The position numbers and the translations under genes are program-made. 64,000 bases of DNA from Flavobacterium circumlabens (GTDB lineage: Bacteria; Bacteroidota; Bacteroidia; Flavobacteriales; Flavobacteriaceae). Location: assembly GCF_004345565.1 (NCBI RefSeq), contig NZ_SLWA01000009.1:124001-188000 (forward strand), given 5' to 3'. Shown in pieces: positions 8,211 to 17,048 of this stretch. The stretch's first letter is position 1; every line of letters begins with the position of its first letter. The notes beneath the pieces were generated by a model, which was not told where the DNA came from, ran no database searches, and was given only the letters and a program-made list of their open reading frames with translations.

Positions 8211-9311
8211 TTGACACTTGCAGGCATTAGTATCGTTGTTCTGATTGTTAGTTTGATATCTTCTGCTTATCTCTATTCTTCCGCCAAAGAAAAATTATGG
8301 AATAGTAAATTAGAATCCGGTGAGCGCGAAGCCAGGGAAATTTCCCGTCTTTTAGAACAGCAGCTTCATAGCGGATTGTCTAAAGATCAGGTCATACATA
8401 ATTTACAGCTAAGCATCGAGAACACCGATATAAAGAGTGATTTTATCTGTATGTACAATCAGGAAGGAATTGAACTCTGCCATCCTAACCCGGCATTTAT
8501 CGGGCAAAAAATTCAGGAAGGTAATTCTCAGGTAAGAGGAATAGCAGATAAAAAAATAAAAACGTTAAGTTCCGTTTTAGAGCAAGGAGAAAAAACGGCG
8601 GGTATGCGTACATTTCCTAATAATCCAAAAAGAAATTCGGAAATCGTAAATATAAATCCCGTTGCAGGAACAAACTGGATCGTAGCTTCACACGCCAATT
8701 TAGCTGTTTTAGAAGAGCAATTATCTGATTTGTATCTTCAATTTGTTCTGAGTATGCTTTTAAGTATACTATTCATCAGTGGCTGCTGCTATATAATCAT
8801 ACGACTTATCTACAGGAAGTACGAAACCGCTTCAGACCTGGAAAAGAAGGACCTGAATGACAAAGTCAATGAGCTGCAGGTCTTGAATTTACAATTAAAT
8901 TCAAATCAGCAGAAATTACAAAACCTGCCGGACAGTGCTTTACTTAACGATGCATCAAAAGAGTCCGAAATCGCAAAAAAGAGAATACTTACCTATCATA
9001 AAGACGAACTGATAAAACTGGATACAAATGATATTGCGTACATCTTGCTGGATACCGGAATTACCTGTATTTATACTTTCGACAATCGCCAATTCAACAG
9101 CAATAACAGTCTGGATGAGATCATGAAAGGACTCGATTCGACTACTTTTTACAGAGCCAACAGGCAGTTCATCGTTAATATCAGGGCTATTAACAGTATA
9201 TTGCTTTACGGAAAAAATCAGCTGAAACTAATTATAAAACCTGAACTGAAAATGGATGTTATTATCAGTAAGAATAAAGTTTCTGAATTTAAGAACTGGC
9301 TGGACCAGTAA
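8211..9311 (+). CDS. Membrane sensor with LytTR DNA-binding domain; 5' end apparently frameshifted
   Basis: This transcription regulator combines a membrane sensor with a LytTR domain. It has two transmembrane helices (AGISIVVLIVSLISSAYLY and LQFVLSMLLSILFISGCCYIIIRLIY) around a Cache/PAS-like periplasmic domain (about 30-165). A coiled coil follows (about 205-260), then LytTR at the end (YHKDELIKLDTNDIAYILLD, FYRANRQFIVNIRAI). The listed start at 8211 is a TTG immediately before the first helix, leaving no cytoplasmic residues. The frame upstream reads on sensibly (THEKARLYIL), and an ATG at 8188 would read MKKARLYILTLAG if the A-run at 8191-8195 had one more base. A one-base deletion or sequencing error is likely. 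It is divergent from the haem operon and may regulate it. Confidence 0.82.
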   Translation: MTLAGISIVVLIVSLISSAYLYSSAKEKLWNSKLESGEREAREISRLLEQQLHSGLSKDQVIHNLQLSIENTDIKSDFICMYNQEGIELCHPNPAFIGQKIQEGNSQVRGIADKKIKTLSSVLEQGEKTAGMRTFPNNPKRNSEIVNINPVAGTNWIVASHANLAVLEEQLSDLYLQFVLSMLLSILFISGCCYIIIRLIYRKYETASDLEKKDLNDKVNELQVLNLQLNSNQQKLQNLPDSALLNDASKESEIAKKRILTYHKDELIKLDTNDIAYILLDTGITCIYTFDNRQFNSNNSLDEIMKGLDSTTFYRANRQFIVNIRAINSILLYGKNQLKLIIKPELKMDVIISKNKVSEFKNWLDQ

Positions 9312-9454
9312 TCGTCTGCTTTTATTGTAATCGGACTAAAATTGGCATTAGTCGATACTATTTATCATTCGGTATAAAAAATGATTACAGCTCAAATAAT
9401 GTCTCTAAATTGTGGTATATATTGATCAAATTCAATTAATTAACACAAAAAAAG

Positions 9455-9934
9455 ATGAAAAAAATAATCCTTGCCTGTCTGTTTTTAACGAATGTTTTTT
9501 CTAATGCTCAAGTTGCAACCCATAAAAAAGCAGTCTCCAAACCCAGTTGGGGACCTATAAGCAGTACCGATTTCAGATACTACTATTTACCTGATATCGA
9601 TATTTATTATGATACTGTCACGAGTGAGTTTATCTATGATAAAAAAGGGAAATGGATTCGTGAGAAGTCACTCCCTTCGCGATGCAGAGAATATAATCTT
9701 TATGAAGGTTATAAAGTTATTATAAACGATTATAATGGTAATAGTCCCTATAAGTATCACCAAAAGCACCTTGCCAGGTACCCGAAGGAAAACAGGGGCA
9801 AAGGAAAAAAAGTAATAAAGACGCAGTCGATTCCAAGTAGTAAAATTCCAACCGGGCCAAATGGTAAACACGAGAAGGGATCAGTTAAGTCAATTCCGGC
9901 TACAAAAGGCACGTCTAAAGAAAATGGTTTTTAA
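9455..9934 (+). CDS. Small secreted basic protein of unknown function
   Basis: The 159-residue product has a signal peptide (MKKIILACLFLTNVFSNAQ). A short tyrosine-rich segment (about 45-65, DFRYYYLPDIDIYYDT, then FIYDKKGKWI) resembles segments seen in uncharacterised Bacteroidota periplasmic proteins. The C-terminal 60 residues are rich in Lys, Gly, Pro and Ser and are probably disordered. It stands alone between the LytTR gene and a palindrome-rich gap. No family name or function can be given. Confidence 0.65.
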   Translation: MKKIILACLFLTNVFSNAQVATHKKAVSKPSWGPISSTDFRYYYLPDIDIYYDTVTSEFIYDKKGKWIREKSLPSRCREYNLYEGYKVIINDYNGNSPYKYHQKHLARYPKENRGKGKKVIKTQSIPSSKIPTGPNGKHEKGSVKSIPATKGTSKENGF

Positions 9935-9974
9935 AAACTAAATTTCATTCTGTATCTTTATAATCTGGGTGATT

Positions 9975-10006
9975 CTAATCCCAAAGATTATTATCCTTGG
10001 GATTAG
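9975..10006. terminator. Stem-loop after the small secreted protein gene
   Basis: Perfect 10-bp arms ctaatcccaa (9975-9984) and ttgggattag (9997-10006) enclose a 12-nt loop, 41 bp after the stop codon. No strong T-run follows, so it could be a terminator or an RNA-stabilising hairpin. Confidence 0.5.
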
Positions 10007-10068
10007 CGATAAAAATAATGCTTTGAAAAATTAACAATACTTTCAATCACTGGTATTTACAAGATACA

Positions 10069-10203
10069 TTTTATTGTTGTGATAAAATTATAATGGAAAA
10101 TAAATTATCACGCTTTCTGTGATAAAGTAAAAACATAAATAAAACTTATCACATTTTCTGTGATAAGTCTAAAATTGAAATTAAATTTATCACAACAATA
10201 AAA
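10069..10203. repeat. Palindromic element with six GTGATAA/TTATCAC motifs
   Basis: This 135-bp A+T-rich element is bounded by a perfect 18-bp inverted repeat (10069-10086 and 10186-10203, ttttattgttgtgataaa and its complement). Inside are two hairpins: ttatcac/gtgataa at 10105-10125, and acttatcaca/tgtgataagt at 10144-10168 with a 5-nt loop. GTGATAA or its complement thus occurs six times, at 10079, 10105, 10119, 10146, 10160 and 10187. It lies between two convergent genes. It could be a miniature mobile element, a multi-site operator or an elaborate bidirectional terminator. No flanking target duplication is evident. Confidence 0.75.
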
Positions 10204-10300
10204 AGTATTTTCAGGTAAGACACTTGTACTATCCAGGCTTTTTTGGTTTGTAATTTTATTATAATCCGATATTGCGGATAAATAGTCTTATCACTAAGGA

Positions 10301-11914
10301 TTATGCTCCGTTTCCTTTCAATAGATTGATACTTACCGTAGCAATATCAGCTTCCGGAAATCGTTTGAAAATGAATTGATCCGGAAACAATCCTGCTTCT
10401 GCCGCTACAGTATTGAAAACCTCTACCTCCACAATATACTGGTCGGAAAAACCGTGAGTGGCATCATAAGCCGTTGCAGGCGTTTTCCCTAAATTGCCTG
10501 CGGCAAGTTTTGGATTTATGGTATGCAATTCAATCAGAAGCAAACCAAACTTACGGACATACGGCGACCATTTTTGTAAATGTTCCAGCAGGTTATCTTC
10601 TACGAGATTGTTACTGATTCTTTTTCCCCTATAGGCAAATGCACCGGTAGACTTGCTGATCCTGTTTGTGTTGATGTGTTTCGGATCTGTCCAAATTCGA
10701 TTGTGATCCAAAAAAGTCCTTACGTTAAGTAAATCTTTCAGGTCAATATTATAGTTTTCTTTCAGGTCTTCCGAAAGTATATCCGGGCGTCCGATATCGC
10801 CCCAAATAACTTTTGCCCAAATATCGGCCTTTATAAGATTGGCTCTGGTTACTTTCAGGGCTGCCTGGTTATAATCTGCCCCAACCAGAAACAACGGATA
10901 CTCATCGAGCATTTTTCCTCTTAAGGTTTGTCTGTCGATTACTTCAAAAATGTGTTGCAGGAATGCGCCATTACCACAGCCCATATCCAGAATTCCTTTA
11001 GGCTGTTCTTCAATAGGGAGGTTAAAAAGTTTGACGATAATTTCATCGATAACTTTAAAATAAGTATCGTGAGCACCGCCGCTTCCCCATACATTCATTT
11101 CACGATCAACATGAATTTCGTTTTCGCCATCGGCTACCATTCGTAACACGGCCGGATCGCCAAAAATTAATTCTTCAATTCGGGCAAATGTGGGTAAATA
11201 GGAAACGGTAACGCCATAGGCACTCGCTCTTTTTGCAAAAAACAAACCTGTTTCTGTAAATTGGTAATTACCTTTTTTTTCCGTGAACCATCCAAGATGT
11301 ACAAAAAAGTCTAATATTTTTTTGAAATTCTCAGGAGATTTATGAAACTCTTCCGGTTTAAAAGAGGTCTCCATAAAATACTTGTGAAACATGCCGTTCA
11401 TGGCCAGACGCACTATCGTTGGGCCAATCAGATAACCTTCTATATGTTTTAAAATCTGCTCCTGAATCGTGTTGGTCAGCGGATCGACGGAGGGTGCAAT
11501 TCCGTATTTCTTTTTATATTTTTCAAAAATAGTATTGAGTTTTTCAAATGGTTGCTCCTCAAAGAGACGCGGGTGAAACCGGACAGAGAACTGAAGCAAA
11601 TCAACTACGTCTTCATAGAGATGAAACATCGAAAAGGCTATTGCTGTCTTTTTATTGACTAAAATCGTAATTTCCTGTGTATGGTTATCGACTTCGTAAT
11701 CTAAAAAGCCCTGGGAAGCCAAAATTCTCAAACCAACATTCAGATAGCCTTCGTTTGCTTTAAAAACAGTTGCAAGCTCGGTTAATTGTATTTGTTTTTT
11801 GTCCAGTATAAACTCCAAAACGGCTTTGTTCCTCAGTGCTATTGCTACCGGAGCAACAGCTAAGCCGTCAAGATGTCTGAAAATAGAACTTCGTAGTTTT
11901 GATTTATCGGTCAT
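10301..11914 (-). CDS. SAM-dependent methyltransferase with duplicated N-terminal module
   Basis: The C-terminal half is a class I methyltransferase: motif I is ILDMGCGNGAF (308-318), followed by FLVGADYNQAAL and AKVIWGDIGRPD. The N-terminal half contains two similar winged-helix-like modules. Residues 12-71 include FRHLDGLAVAPVAIALRNKA and a LASQGFL end. Residues 154-215 include ILKHIEGYLIGPTIVRLAMN and a LGWFTEK end. O-methyltransferases usually have one such dimerisation domain, so the 537-residue length is long. The product is cytosolic (no signal). It stands alone between the palindromic element and a hydrolase gene. The substrate is unknown; a small-molecule or natural-product acceptor is a guess from the family. 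Confidence 0.8.
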   Translation of the reverse strand: MTDKSKLRSSIFRHLDGLAVAPVAIALRNKAVLEFILDKKQIQLTELATVFKANEGYLNVGLRILASQGFLDYEVDNHTQEITILVNKKTAIAFSMFHLYEDVVDLLQFSVRFHPRLFEEQPFEKLNTIFEKYKKKYGIAPSVDPLTNTIQEQILKHIEGYLIGPTIVRLAMNGMFHKYFMETSFKPEEFHKSPENFKKILDFFVHLGWFTEKKGNYQFTETGLFFAKRASAYGVTVSYLPTFARIEELIFGDPAVLRMVADGENEIHVDREMNVWGSGGAHDTYFKVIDEIIVKLFNLPIEEQPKGILDMGCGNGAFLQHIFEVIDRQTLRGKMLDEYPLFLVGADYNQAALKVTRANLIKADIWAKVIWGDIGRPDILSEDLKENYNIDLKDLLNVRTFLDHNRIWTDPKHINTNRISKSTGAFAYRGKRISNNLVEDNLLEHLQKWSPYVRKFGLLLIELHTINPKLAAGNLGKTPATAYDATHGFSDQYIVEVEVFNTVAAEAGLFPDQFIFKRFPEADIATVSINLLKGNGA

Positions 11915-12062
11915 AGTAAAAGAATGAATGTTTGTTAAAAATAGTGATTTTTTTTAACTGAGGACGTATCGTTTTATTTCTTCTGACGACTATGATTTAT
12001 TATTGGGGATAGTCTTGAAAAATAATAATTTCAACAATTCACAAAATACTGTTCTTACGGAG

Positions 12063-12959
12063 CTACATAGCGAGTTTGGACAATAATAACCTGATATTCT
12101 TTAAAACAAGTTCAGGCTCTTCCAGTTGAATAAAATGTCCGGACTTTACTGTCGTAATATGTGTAAAATCAGTAACCCCGACTTTAAGGAATTCCTTAGA
12201 ATCGAACCAAAGCTTTCTATCCGTCGCATTATGCTCAGAATCAATTTTCATACTTGTTATTGCGATTACCGGAACGTCAGGTAAATTTGGCAATCCTGCG
12301 GCATATTTAAAATCATCGATTAGTTGCAGGGTTTCTAGTGCTATGCCTGAATTTGCACCATAAGTAGTTTTATAGGTAGTATAAAAGGAGTCTATCTGAT
12401 TTTGCGTAAAATAGTTGTACTTTTCGTGAGAAGCATCAACAAACAGTAAGGCACCGATTTTTTCAGGATTTTTTATAGCATAATCCCTAATAATCAAGCC
12501 TCCTAAAGAATGCCCAACAAGTACTACTTTCCTGCCGTCTGCAAATTTATCCACGACTTTTCCCAGCTCGCTCGTTAATTTATTGATATTTCTGGGTTCA
12601 GTGTTAACTCCTGATTGGCCATAACCGGCTCTGTCATATAGTAAAACATCCGAATCTAAAAAATCAGAGATTGATAAAATCTCTGAGGATTTTCCGGTAC
12701 TGTACCAGGACGTGTGATCATTCCCATGACCGGATTCAAAAACAACCAGATACTTTGATTTTTTTGATACCGTGTATGCCATCAGTTTATGAGTGCCTAA
12801 ATCTACTGTAGAACCCGGATATTCGGGAGTATGTTTTTTATCATCGTCTGAGCACGAGACTAAAGAGACAGCAGCAATAGTAATTGTGAAAAGACATAAT
12901 AGTCTCATTATGCCCGACATGTTTAGATTTGGTTTTCTTGTTGTTTTTTTTAAGATCAT
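12063..12959 (-). CDS. Alpha/beta-hydrolase lipoprotein
   Basis: This 298-residue hydrolase has a lipoprotein signal ending LVSC (Cys36) followed by an acidic SDDDKK linker, so it is probably held at the outer membrane. The alpha/beta-hydrolase fold shows the oxyanion-region FESGHGNDHTSW, DRAGYGQSG, the nucleophile elbow GHSLGG (Ser151), LLFVDASHEKY, and a late His in VKSGHFIQLEEPELV. The full Ser-Asp-His triad is therefore plausible. The n-region is long (MILKKTTRKPNLNM), so translation may start at Met14. Neighbours give no hint of its ester or amide substrate. Confidence 0.85.
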   Translation of the reverse strand: MILKKTTRKPNLNMSGIMRLLCLFTITIAAVSLVSCSDDDKKHTPEYPGSTVDLGTHKLMAYTVSKKSKYLVVFESGHGNDHTSWYSTGKSSEILSISDFLDSDVLLYDRAGYGQSGVNTEPRNINKLTSELGKVVDKFADGRKVVLVGHSLGGLIIRDYAIKNPEKIGALLFVDASHEKYNYFTQNQIDSFYTTYKTTYGANSGIALETLQLIDDFKYAAGLPNLPDVPVIAITSMKIDSEHNATDRKLWFDSKEFLKVGVTDFTHITTVKSGHFIQLEEPELVLKNIRLLLSKLAM

Positions 12960-13108
12960 CAGTACTGCTTTAGTTTTTTAGAGTAAATTCGATACAAATA
13001 TTAGTATTATTTACCCTCCCAAAGTTCTGATTTATGAATCCGAACCTATTTTAAAACAGCTGCAAACCGTAAATTCACTATTTGCAGGCAAAAAACGGCA
13101 TACATGAA

Positions 13109-14251
13109 CTATACTGAAGCTGTAGTAGCTTTTTTAAATTCAGAAGGAGTTTGACTGGTACTTTTCTTAAAGGTGGTATTAAAGACTGTTTTAGAATTAA
13201 AGCCAACTTCAAAAGCAATTCCAATTAAACTCAAGTGCTGCATTTTGGGATCCAGAATTTTCTTTTTTGCTTCTTCGATTCGATACCTGTTGATGAATTG
13301 ATAAAAATTTTCATCAAAGCCTTTATTTATAATATACGAAAGCTGATGCGATGAAACATCCAATTGCGAACTCAATTTAAACAAGCTCAATTCAGGATCT
13401 AAGAAAGGTTTTTTATCGTCCATGATTTGAATTAAAATGGATTTCATTTCTTGTAAAGCAATATCAGAAATGACTTTTTTCTGGTTGTTTTCCAAACTGG
13501 AAGTCTGAGTTATGATGCTGTCAATTTCTATTTTTTCCTGTTGATCAGGCTGTAAAATTTCTTTTTGTTTTAAAGAAGAATAAGCAATAAAAAAAATTCC
13601 GACAAGATAAATCAGACTGGCAAAATGGTCAAATAAGATATTGGTTTTTGCTAATGTAAAGACAATGTCAATTAACCAGAGTCCTGTGATTAATAACACA
13701 CAAATTACCACTTTCTGTAACCATTTTAAATTGATTGCATCAATGTTAGAAGCATATAAAAACAAGTTTTTTTGATAGATAGTGATTGCTCTGTAAGACA
13801 TAATGCAATAGGAAATAACCTGAAAACAAAAAATGAAATTAAAAACAGTAATAACGATAGATTCATTTTCTTTGTCGGCAGCTGTAGGATGGTGATTTAC
13901 GTTGATGAGTAGTGAAAGTAAAAGTAAAAGCAGCATCAAAAAAGCAAATGCAAAATGAAAATTATCTTTTACCCGCCATTTTCTATTGGGTCGAACAAAA
14001 TAAATCACACTAAAATAAAAAACAGGAGCTACTATAAAATCTACTAAACCCAGCACATCGTTTATGAACATTCTTGTTTTCAGGAATCCCGTTTTTTCCA
14101 GGAGATCATTAAACTGAATAAGAAAAATACACAAAATAAAAGAACCAAACCATAGATGAACCCTGCCGCTTAATTGGTTATTGTTTGCAAAGATTAAAAA
14201 TGCCAGCAATAAGGTTGTTCCCGCAACAAAGAAGCTGATTAGTTGATCCAT
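13109..14251 (-). CDS. AraC-family regulator with N-terminal multi-pass membrane domain
   Basis: The 380-residue protein has about seven hydrophobic helices in residues 1-220 (LISFFVAGTTLLLAFLIF onward). A cytoplasmic linker and an AraC-type DNA-binding domain at about 275-375 follow (ELSLFKLSSQLDVSSHQLSYI, LSLIGIAFEVGFNSKTVFNTTF, TPSEFKKA). Such membrane-AraC proteins are common in Bacteroidota and are thought to sense something in or at the membrane. It is divergent from the CorA gene across about 195 bp and may control that gene; this is inferred from position only. Confidence 0.88.
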   Translation of the reverse strand: MDQLISFFVAGTTLLLAFLIFANNNQLSGRVHLWFGSFILCIFLIQFNDLLEKTGFLKTRMFINDVLGLVDFIVAPVFYFSVIYFVRPNRKWRVKDNFHFAFAFLMLLLLLLSLLINVNHHPTAADKENESIVITVFNFIFCFQVISYCIMSYRAITIYQKNLFLYASNIDAINLKWLQKVVICVLLITGLWLIDIVFTLAKTNILFDHFASLIYLVGIFFIAYSSLKQKEILQPDQQEKIEIDSIITQTSSLENNQKKVISDIALQEMKSILIQIMDDKKPFLDPELSLFKLSSQLDVSSHQLSYIINKGFDENFYQFINRYRIEEAKKKILDPKMQHLSLIGIAFEVGFNSKTVFNTTFKKSTSQTPSEFKKATTASV

Positions 14252-14446
14252 ATGAAAGCAATTTTTTAGGCTTGTAAAATGAGTTTATAGATTTTCTAAA
14301 AATACCTAAAACTCGTTAAATATGAAGAAAAAGATCTAAAAAAATGCATCTCACAATTTAAATCGACAACAGAGTAAACAGGCTGTTTTTTTATTTGAAT
14401 AAATTTACTTAAGTTCCGTACTACTATTTATTAAAAAAGACCATCC

Positions 14447-15409
14447 ATGATAATTGAATTGTTAGATAAAGATAAAAACATTATACAGTTAAAAAGTATT
14501 GATGAAATACCTGAAGACCTGAGTAATATAAACAGTCTGCAAATTATTAATTATAAAAAGTCGGATATTGCCACTTTTGAAAAACTTTTTACTATTGACA
14601 CAACGATATTGAGCAATAGTGATGATATCGAAATAAGTTCGCATTATTTAGAAAAAGAAAGCCAGTTGGCTTTCAATTTTTCATTTCCCTATTTTACAGC
14701 TCATAATAAAATTGAAGAAGTAATTGTGTCTTTTATTCTGAAGGAGGAAATTATGTTTTCGTTTATGGATATTAATTTTGAGCAATTTATACCGGAAAAT
14801 AAGAGACAGGAACATTTTGATAAAATAAAAAACCTGCCGTTTACGATCAATACTTTTCTCTTAATGATGATTGGAATCGTTCCCGATTATTTTGCAGATT
14901 TAACTGAAATCATCTCAAAAAATATTAAAACAATGTATTCCAGTCTGCAGAAAGAAAATGATTTTTCGGAGTATGGTTTAAATGAAATAACGGCGCTGAA
15001 ATTTAACAACCTGCTGGTTAAGGAATCACTGAATGAATTTAGAAGAATTTTGCATCTGCTTAGAAAAAGCACGAAGCTTAGCCCTGAAATCAAAGAAACA
15101 ATTTTACTGGAATTAAGCGATTTAACCGTAATTAATGAATATGTACAAAATAATTTTGAGCGTTTAGATGATCTGAAAGATTATATCGCTACCAAAATTG
15201 ATCTGGAGCAAAATCGAATCTTTAAAACATTAACGATTATAACCATGTGTATTTCATTACCAATGCTTGTAGCTGGAATTTATGGCATGAATTTTAAAAA
15301 TATGCCTGAACTGGAGTGGGAGTACGGCTATTTTTATGCCATAGCATTGATCCTTATTTGTTTTATTGTACCATTGATTTGGTTTAAACGAAAAAAATGG
15401 CTCCAGTGA
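14447..15409 (+). CDS. corA: CorA-type divalent cation transporter
   Basis: This 320-residue protein carries the defining YGMN motif (GMN at 280-282) between two C-terminal transmembrane helices (about 260-278 and 295-313). A long helical cytoplasmic domain precedes it. The chain ends in a basic tail (FKRKKWLQ), as in CorA. The extracellular loop after GMN reads FKNMPELEWEYGY, close to the MPEL loop of CorA. It should move Mg2+ (or Co2+/Ni2+) across the inner membrane. It is a single gene followed by an unrelated small ORF. Confidence 0.92.
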   Translation: MIIELLDKDKNIIQLKSIDEIPEDLSNINSLQIINYKKSDIATFEKLFTIDTTILSNSDDIEISSHYLEKESQLAFNFSFPYFTAHNKIEEVIVSFILKEEIMFSFMDINFEQFIPENKRQEHFDKIKNLPFTINTFLLMMIGIVPDYFADLTEIISKNIKTMYSSLQKENDFSEYGLNEITALKFNNLLVKESLNEFRRILHLLRKSTKLSPEIKETILLELSDLTVINEYVQNNFERLDDLKDYIATKIDLEQNRIFKTLTIITMCISLPMLVAGIYGMNFKNMPELEWEYGYFYAIALILICFIVPLIWFKRKKWLQ

Positions 15410-15544
15410 AATAATTTATAATTAGTCTGCTGTTATAAATTGATGAAATAATATTTTTTTTTAACTATTTATATCTAGTGTTATACCTTATTTAATATTT
15501 ATATTTGATATTGTTTACATATTATTAATTTAAAGATATTTATC

Positions 15545-15793
15545 ATGGATAAAGCTATAAAACTAAAGGTCCGCAAGGAATTAGATAGTCAGCAGCAGTT
15601 GAATATTATTAAATTAAAAGGGACATTAATTTCGAGAGGCTACACAGAGATCATCCATATTTTGGATCAGGATGAAGAATTTCACATCAATTCTTTTGAA
15701 ACGTCGGTTGAAAGCAGTACTGAGGTACGTGAATTTATCACAGAATTCATAAATAAAGAGAATCTTGCCGAAACGATTACTTTGTTTAGATAA
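15545..15793 (+). CDS. Small hypothetical protein
   Basis: The 82-residue product is charged and soluble with no signal peptide or membrane segment. Its predicted beta-alpha pattern (IIKLKGTLISRGYTEIIHIL, VREFITEFINKENL) looks like a real folded domain. The ATG follows an AT-rich leader (15410-15544) that contains no other gene. No family was recognised. Confidence 0.55.
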   Translation: MDKAIKLKVRKELDSQQQLNIIKLKGTLISRGYTEIIHILDQDEEFHINSFETSVESSTEVREFITEFINKENLAETITLFR

Positions 15794-15894
15794 ATTACAG
15801 AAGGTGATGATCGACTAATCTATAGGACTGTACACGAGAACTTAAAGTATCACAGGCAATATTTGTTCGGTGATGCAGAAATTGTGAGCATTAT

Positions 15895-16518
15895 TTAATT
15901 GTGAAATTCGGGATCGTCTGAAAGTTCTTCTATAAAATTAATTAGTTTTTTATAGTCGTATTGTTTAGGATAAAGGTATTGGTTAATACTAAATATCGGC
16001 GCGAAAAATAAATGGTTTTCTATATTGCAAGTGAACTGTTTACTCAGAATTTCTTTTATCACAATTTCATTTTCCCTTGTTATCGGGGTTGTAGGTAGTT
16101 TTCTTTCATCAGTATAGGTAAACCAATTGTATAGTCCCGTTATGAAAGCTTGCGGGCCTTCACTCAGATAAAGATACACGAGTTGCTCATGAACTGTTTT
16201 TGATTTTTTATATCCATAGTCTGCATGATTAAAATGGAAACGAACTTCTACACAAACCAAATCATGATAATTTTCCAAAATCTGCTCCATAATGAAATGG
16301 GCATTCCTGCTTTTAGCACTAAAGGGATTGACAATGAGTGTGATTTTTAATTTTGCGTTCCTGTTTCCAAGCGCTAGGACAGATGAAGAAGGCAAGTTTT
16401 GTTTTACTTTTTCCGACAAAAGCAAAACACTTTTAAAAGTCTCATAATGGTCAATAAACTGATTGCTTTTCAATAATGAGTCCTGCATTACCTGATATTT
16501 TATAAAAAAACTTTTCAT
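15895..16518 (-). CDS. Thioredoxin-fold protein lacking its CxxC, decayed half of a C39-like/VKOR fusion
   Basis: The 207 residues align by eye with the C-terminal third of the fusion protein encoded at 21985-23601. LKITLIVNPFSAKS matches LKIIVVTSPFCSFC, VCVEVRFHFNHAD matches VSFDLRFNFNEVN, and FAPIFSINQYLYPKQYDYKKL matches YTPSMFINGYVFPKHYERKDL. Both active-site cysteines are replaced by serine (Ser67, Ser70), so it cannot do thiol exchange. The cis-Pro loop is kept. The ORF begins where the last membrane helix of the full-length protein ends, and its ATG overlaps the previous stop (ATGA). It may be a decaying paralogue or a repurposed non-redox subunit. Confidence 0.72.
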   Translation of the reverse strand: MKSFFIKYQVMQDSLLKSNQFIDHYETFKSVLLLSEKVKQNLPSSSVLALGNRNAKLKITLIVNPFSAKSRNAHFIMEQILENYHDLVCVEVRFHFNHADYGYKKSKTVHEQLVYLYLSEGPQAFITGLYNWFTYTDERKLPTTPITRENEIVIKEILSKQFTCNIENHLFFAPIFSINQYLYPKQYDYKKLINFIEELSDDPEFHN

Positions 16519-17048
16519 ACTGACCCATGACTACCTGTAAGGAGTATAAGAACCAAGAAAAAAAGGGATTGAAAAGAATATAGGGTTGAAGTGCTGCCAT
16601 ACAACAGCGCATAACAAATTTCAATTAAAAATAACAGGGAAACAAAAAGGCACGGTTTACAGAGATTTTCCTTGTTTGTCGATTCTGGTTTTTCGATAAG
16701 AAATACGGTATTGCACCACAACGACTTTAATTGTTTTTCAGAGACTTCAACGGTTGTATTGTCCCTATAGTAAGTGTAATTTCTTTTATTTTTTTTAATG
16801 AAATAAAATTGTGATTCCTTGCCTTCCTCTTTTAGTAGTACAGCAAAATTGTGAGGCAAAAGTTCGATTTCTGAAAATTCTGCCCGGATAACACCATTTT
16901 GGATATTAAAAAAACTTAAAGTATCGGTAATAGCTAACAGATAAGGATATTGCGGATGGGATTGAATTTGAATTTCGAATTCGTTTTTATCAATACAAAT
17001 TCCTTCTTTTTCTAAATATTGATAAACGTAATTATATTCTTTGGTCAT
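16515..17048 (-). CDS. C39-peptidase-like domain protein, N-terminal half of a split C39/VKOR fusion
   Basis: This product matches the first 120 residues of the fusion protein at 21985-23601: MTKEYNYVYQYLEKEGICID against MTNDFNYIFQYLDKEGVYIN, IQSHPQYPYLLAITDTLSFFNI against IQSHPDYPSFLAVSDTLTFF, and the shared IELLP. The C39-type fold lacks a catalytic cysteine in both. Two hydrophobic helices (CLFVSLLFLIEICYALLY, FQSLFFLVLILL) end the chain, and the rest of the VKOR domain is gone. The start at 17048 is chosen because it matches the paralogue; a frame extension to 17096 adds 16 unrelated residues. It overlaps the next ORF by 4 bases, so the two are probably co-translated. Confidence 0.72.
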   Translation of the reverse strand: MTKEYNYVYQYLEKEGICIDKNEFEIQIQSHPQYPYLLAITDTLSFFNIQNGVIRAEFSEIELLPHNFAVLLKEEGKESQFYFIKKNKRNYTYYRDNTTVEVSEKQLKSLWCNTVFLIEKPESTNKENLCKPCLFVSLLFLIEICYALLYGSTSTLYSFQSLFFLVLILLTGSHGSV

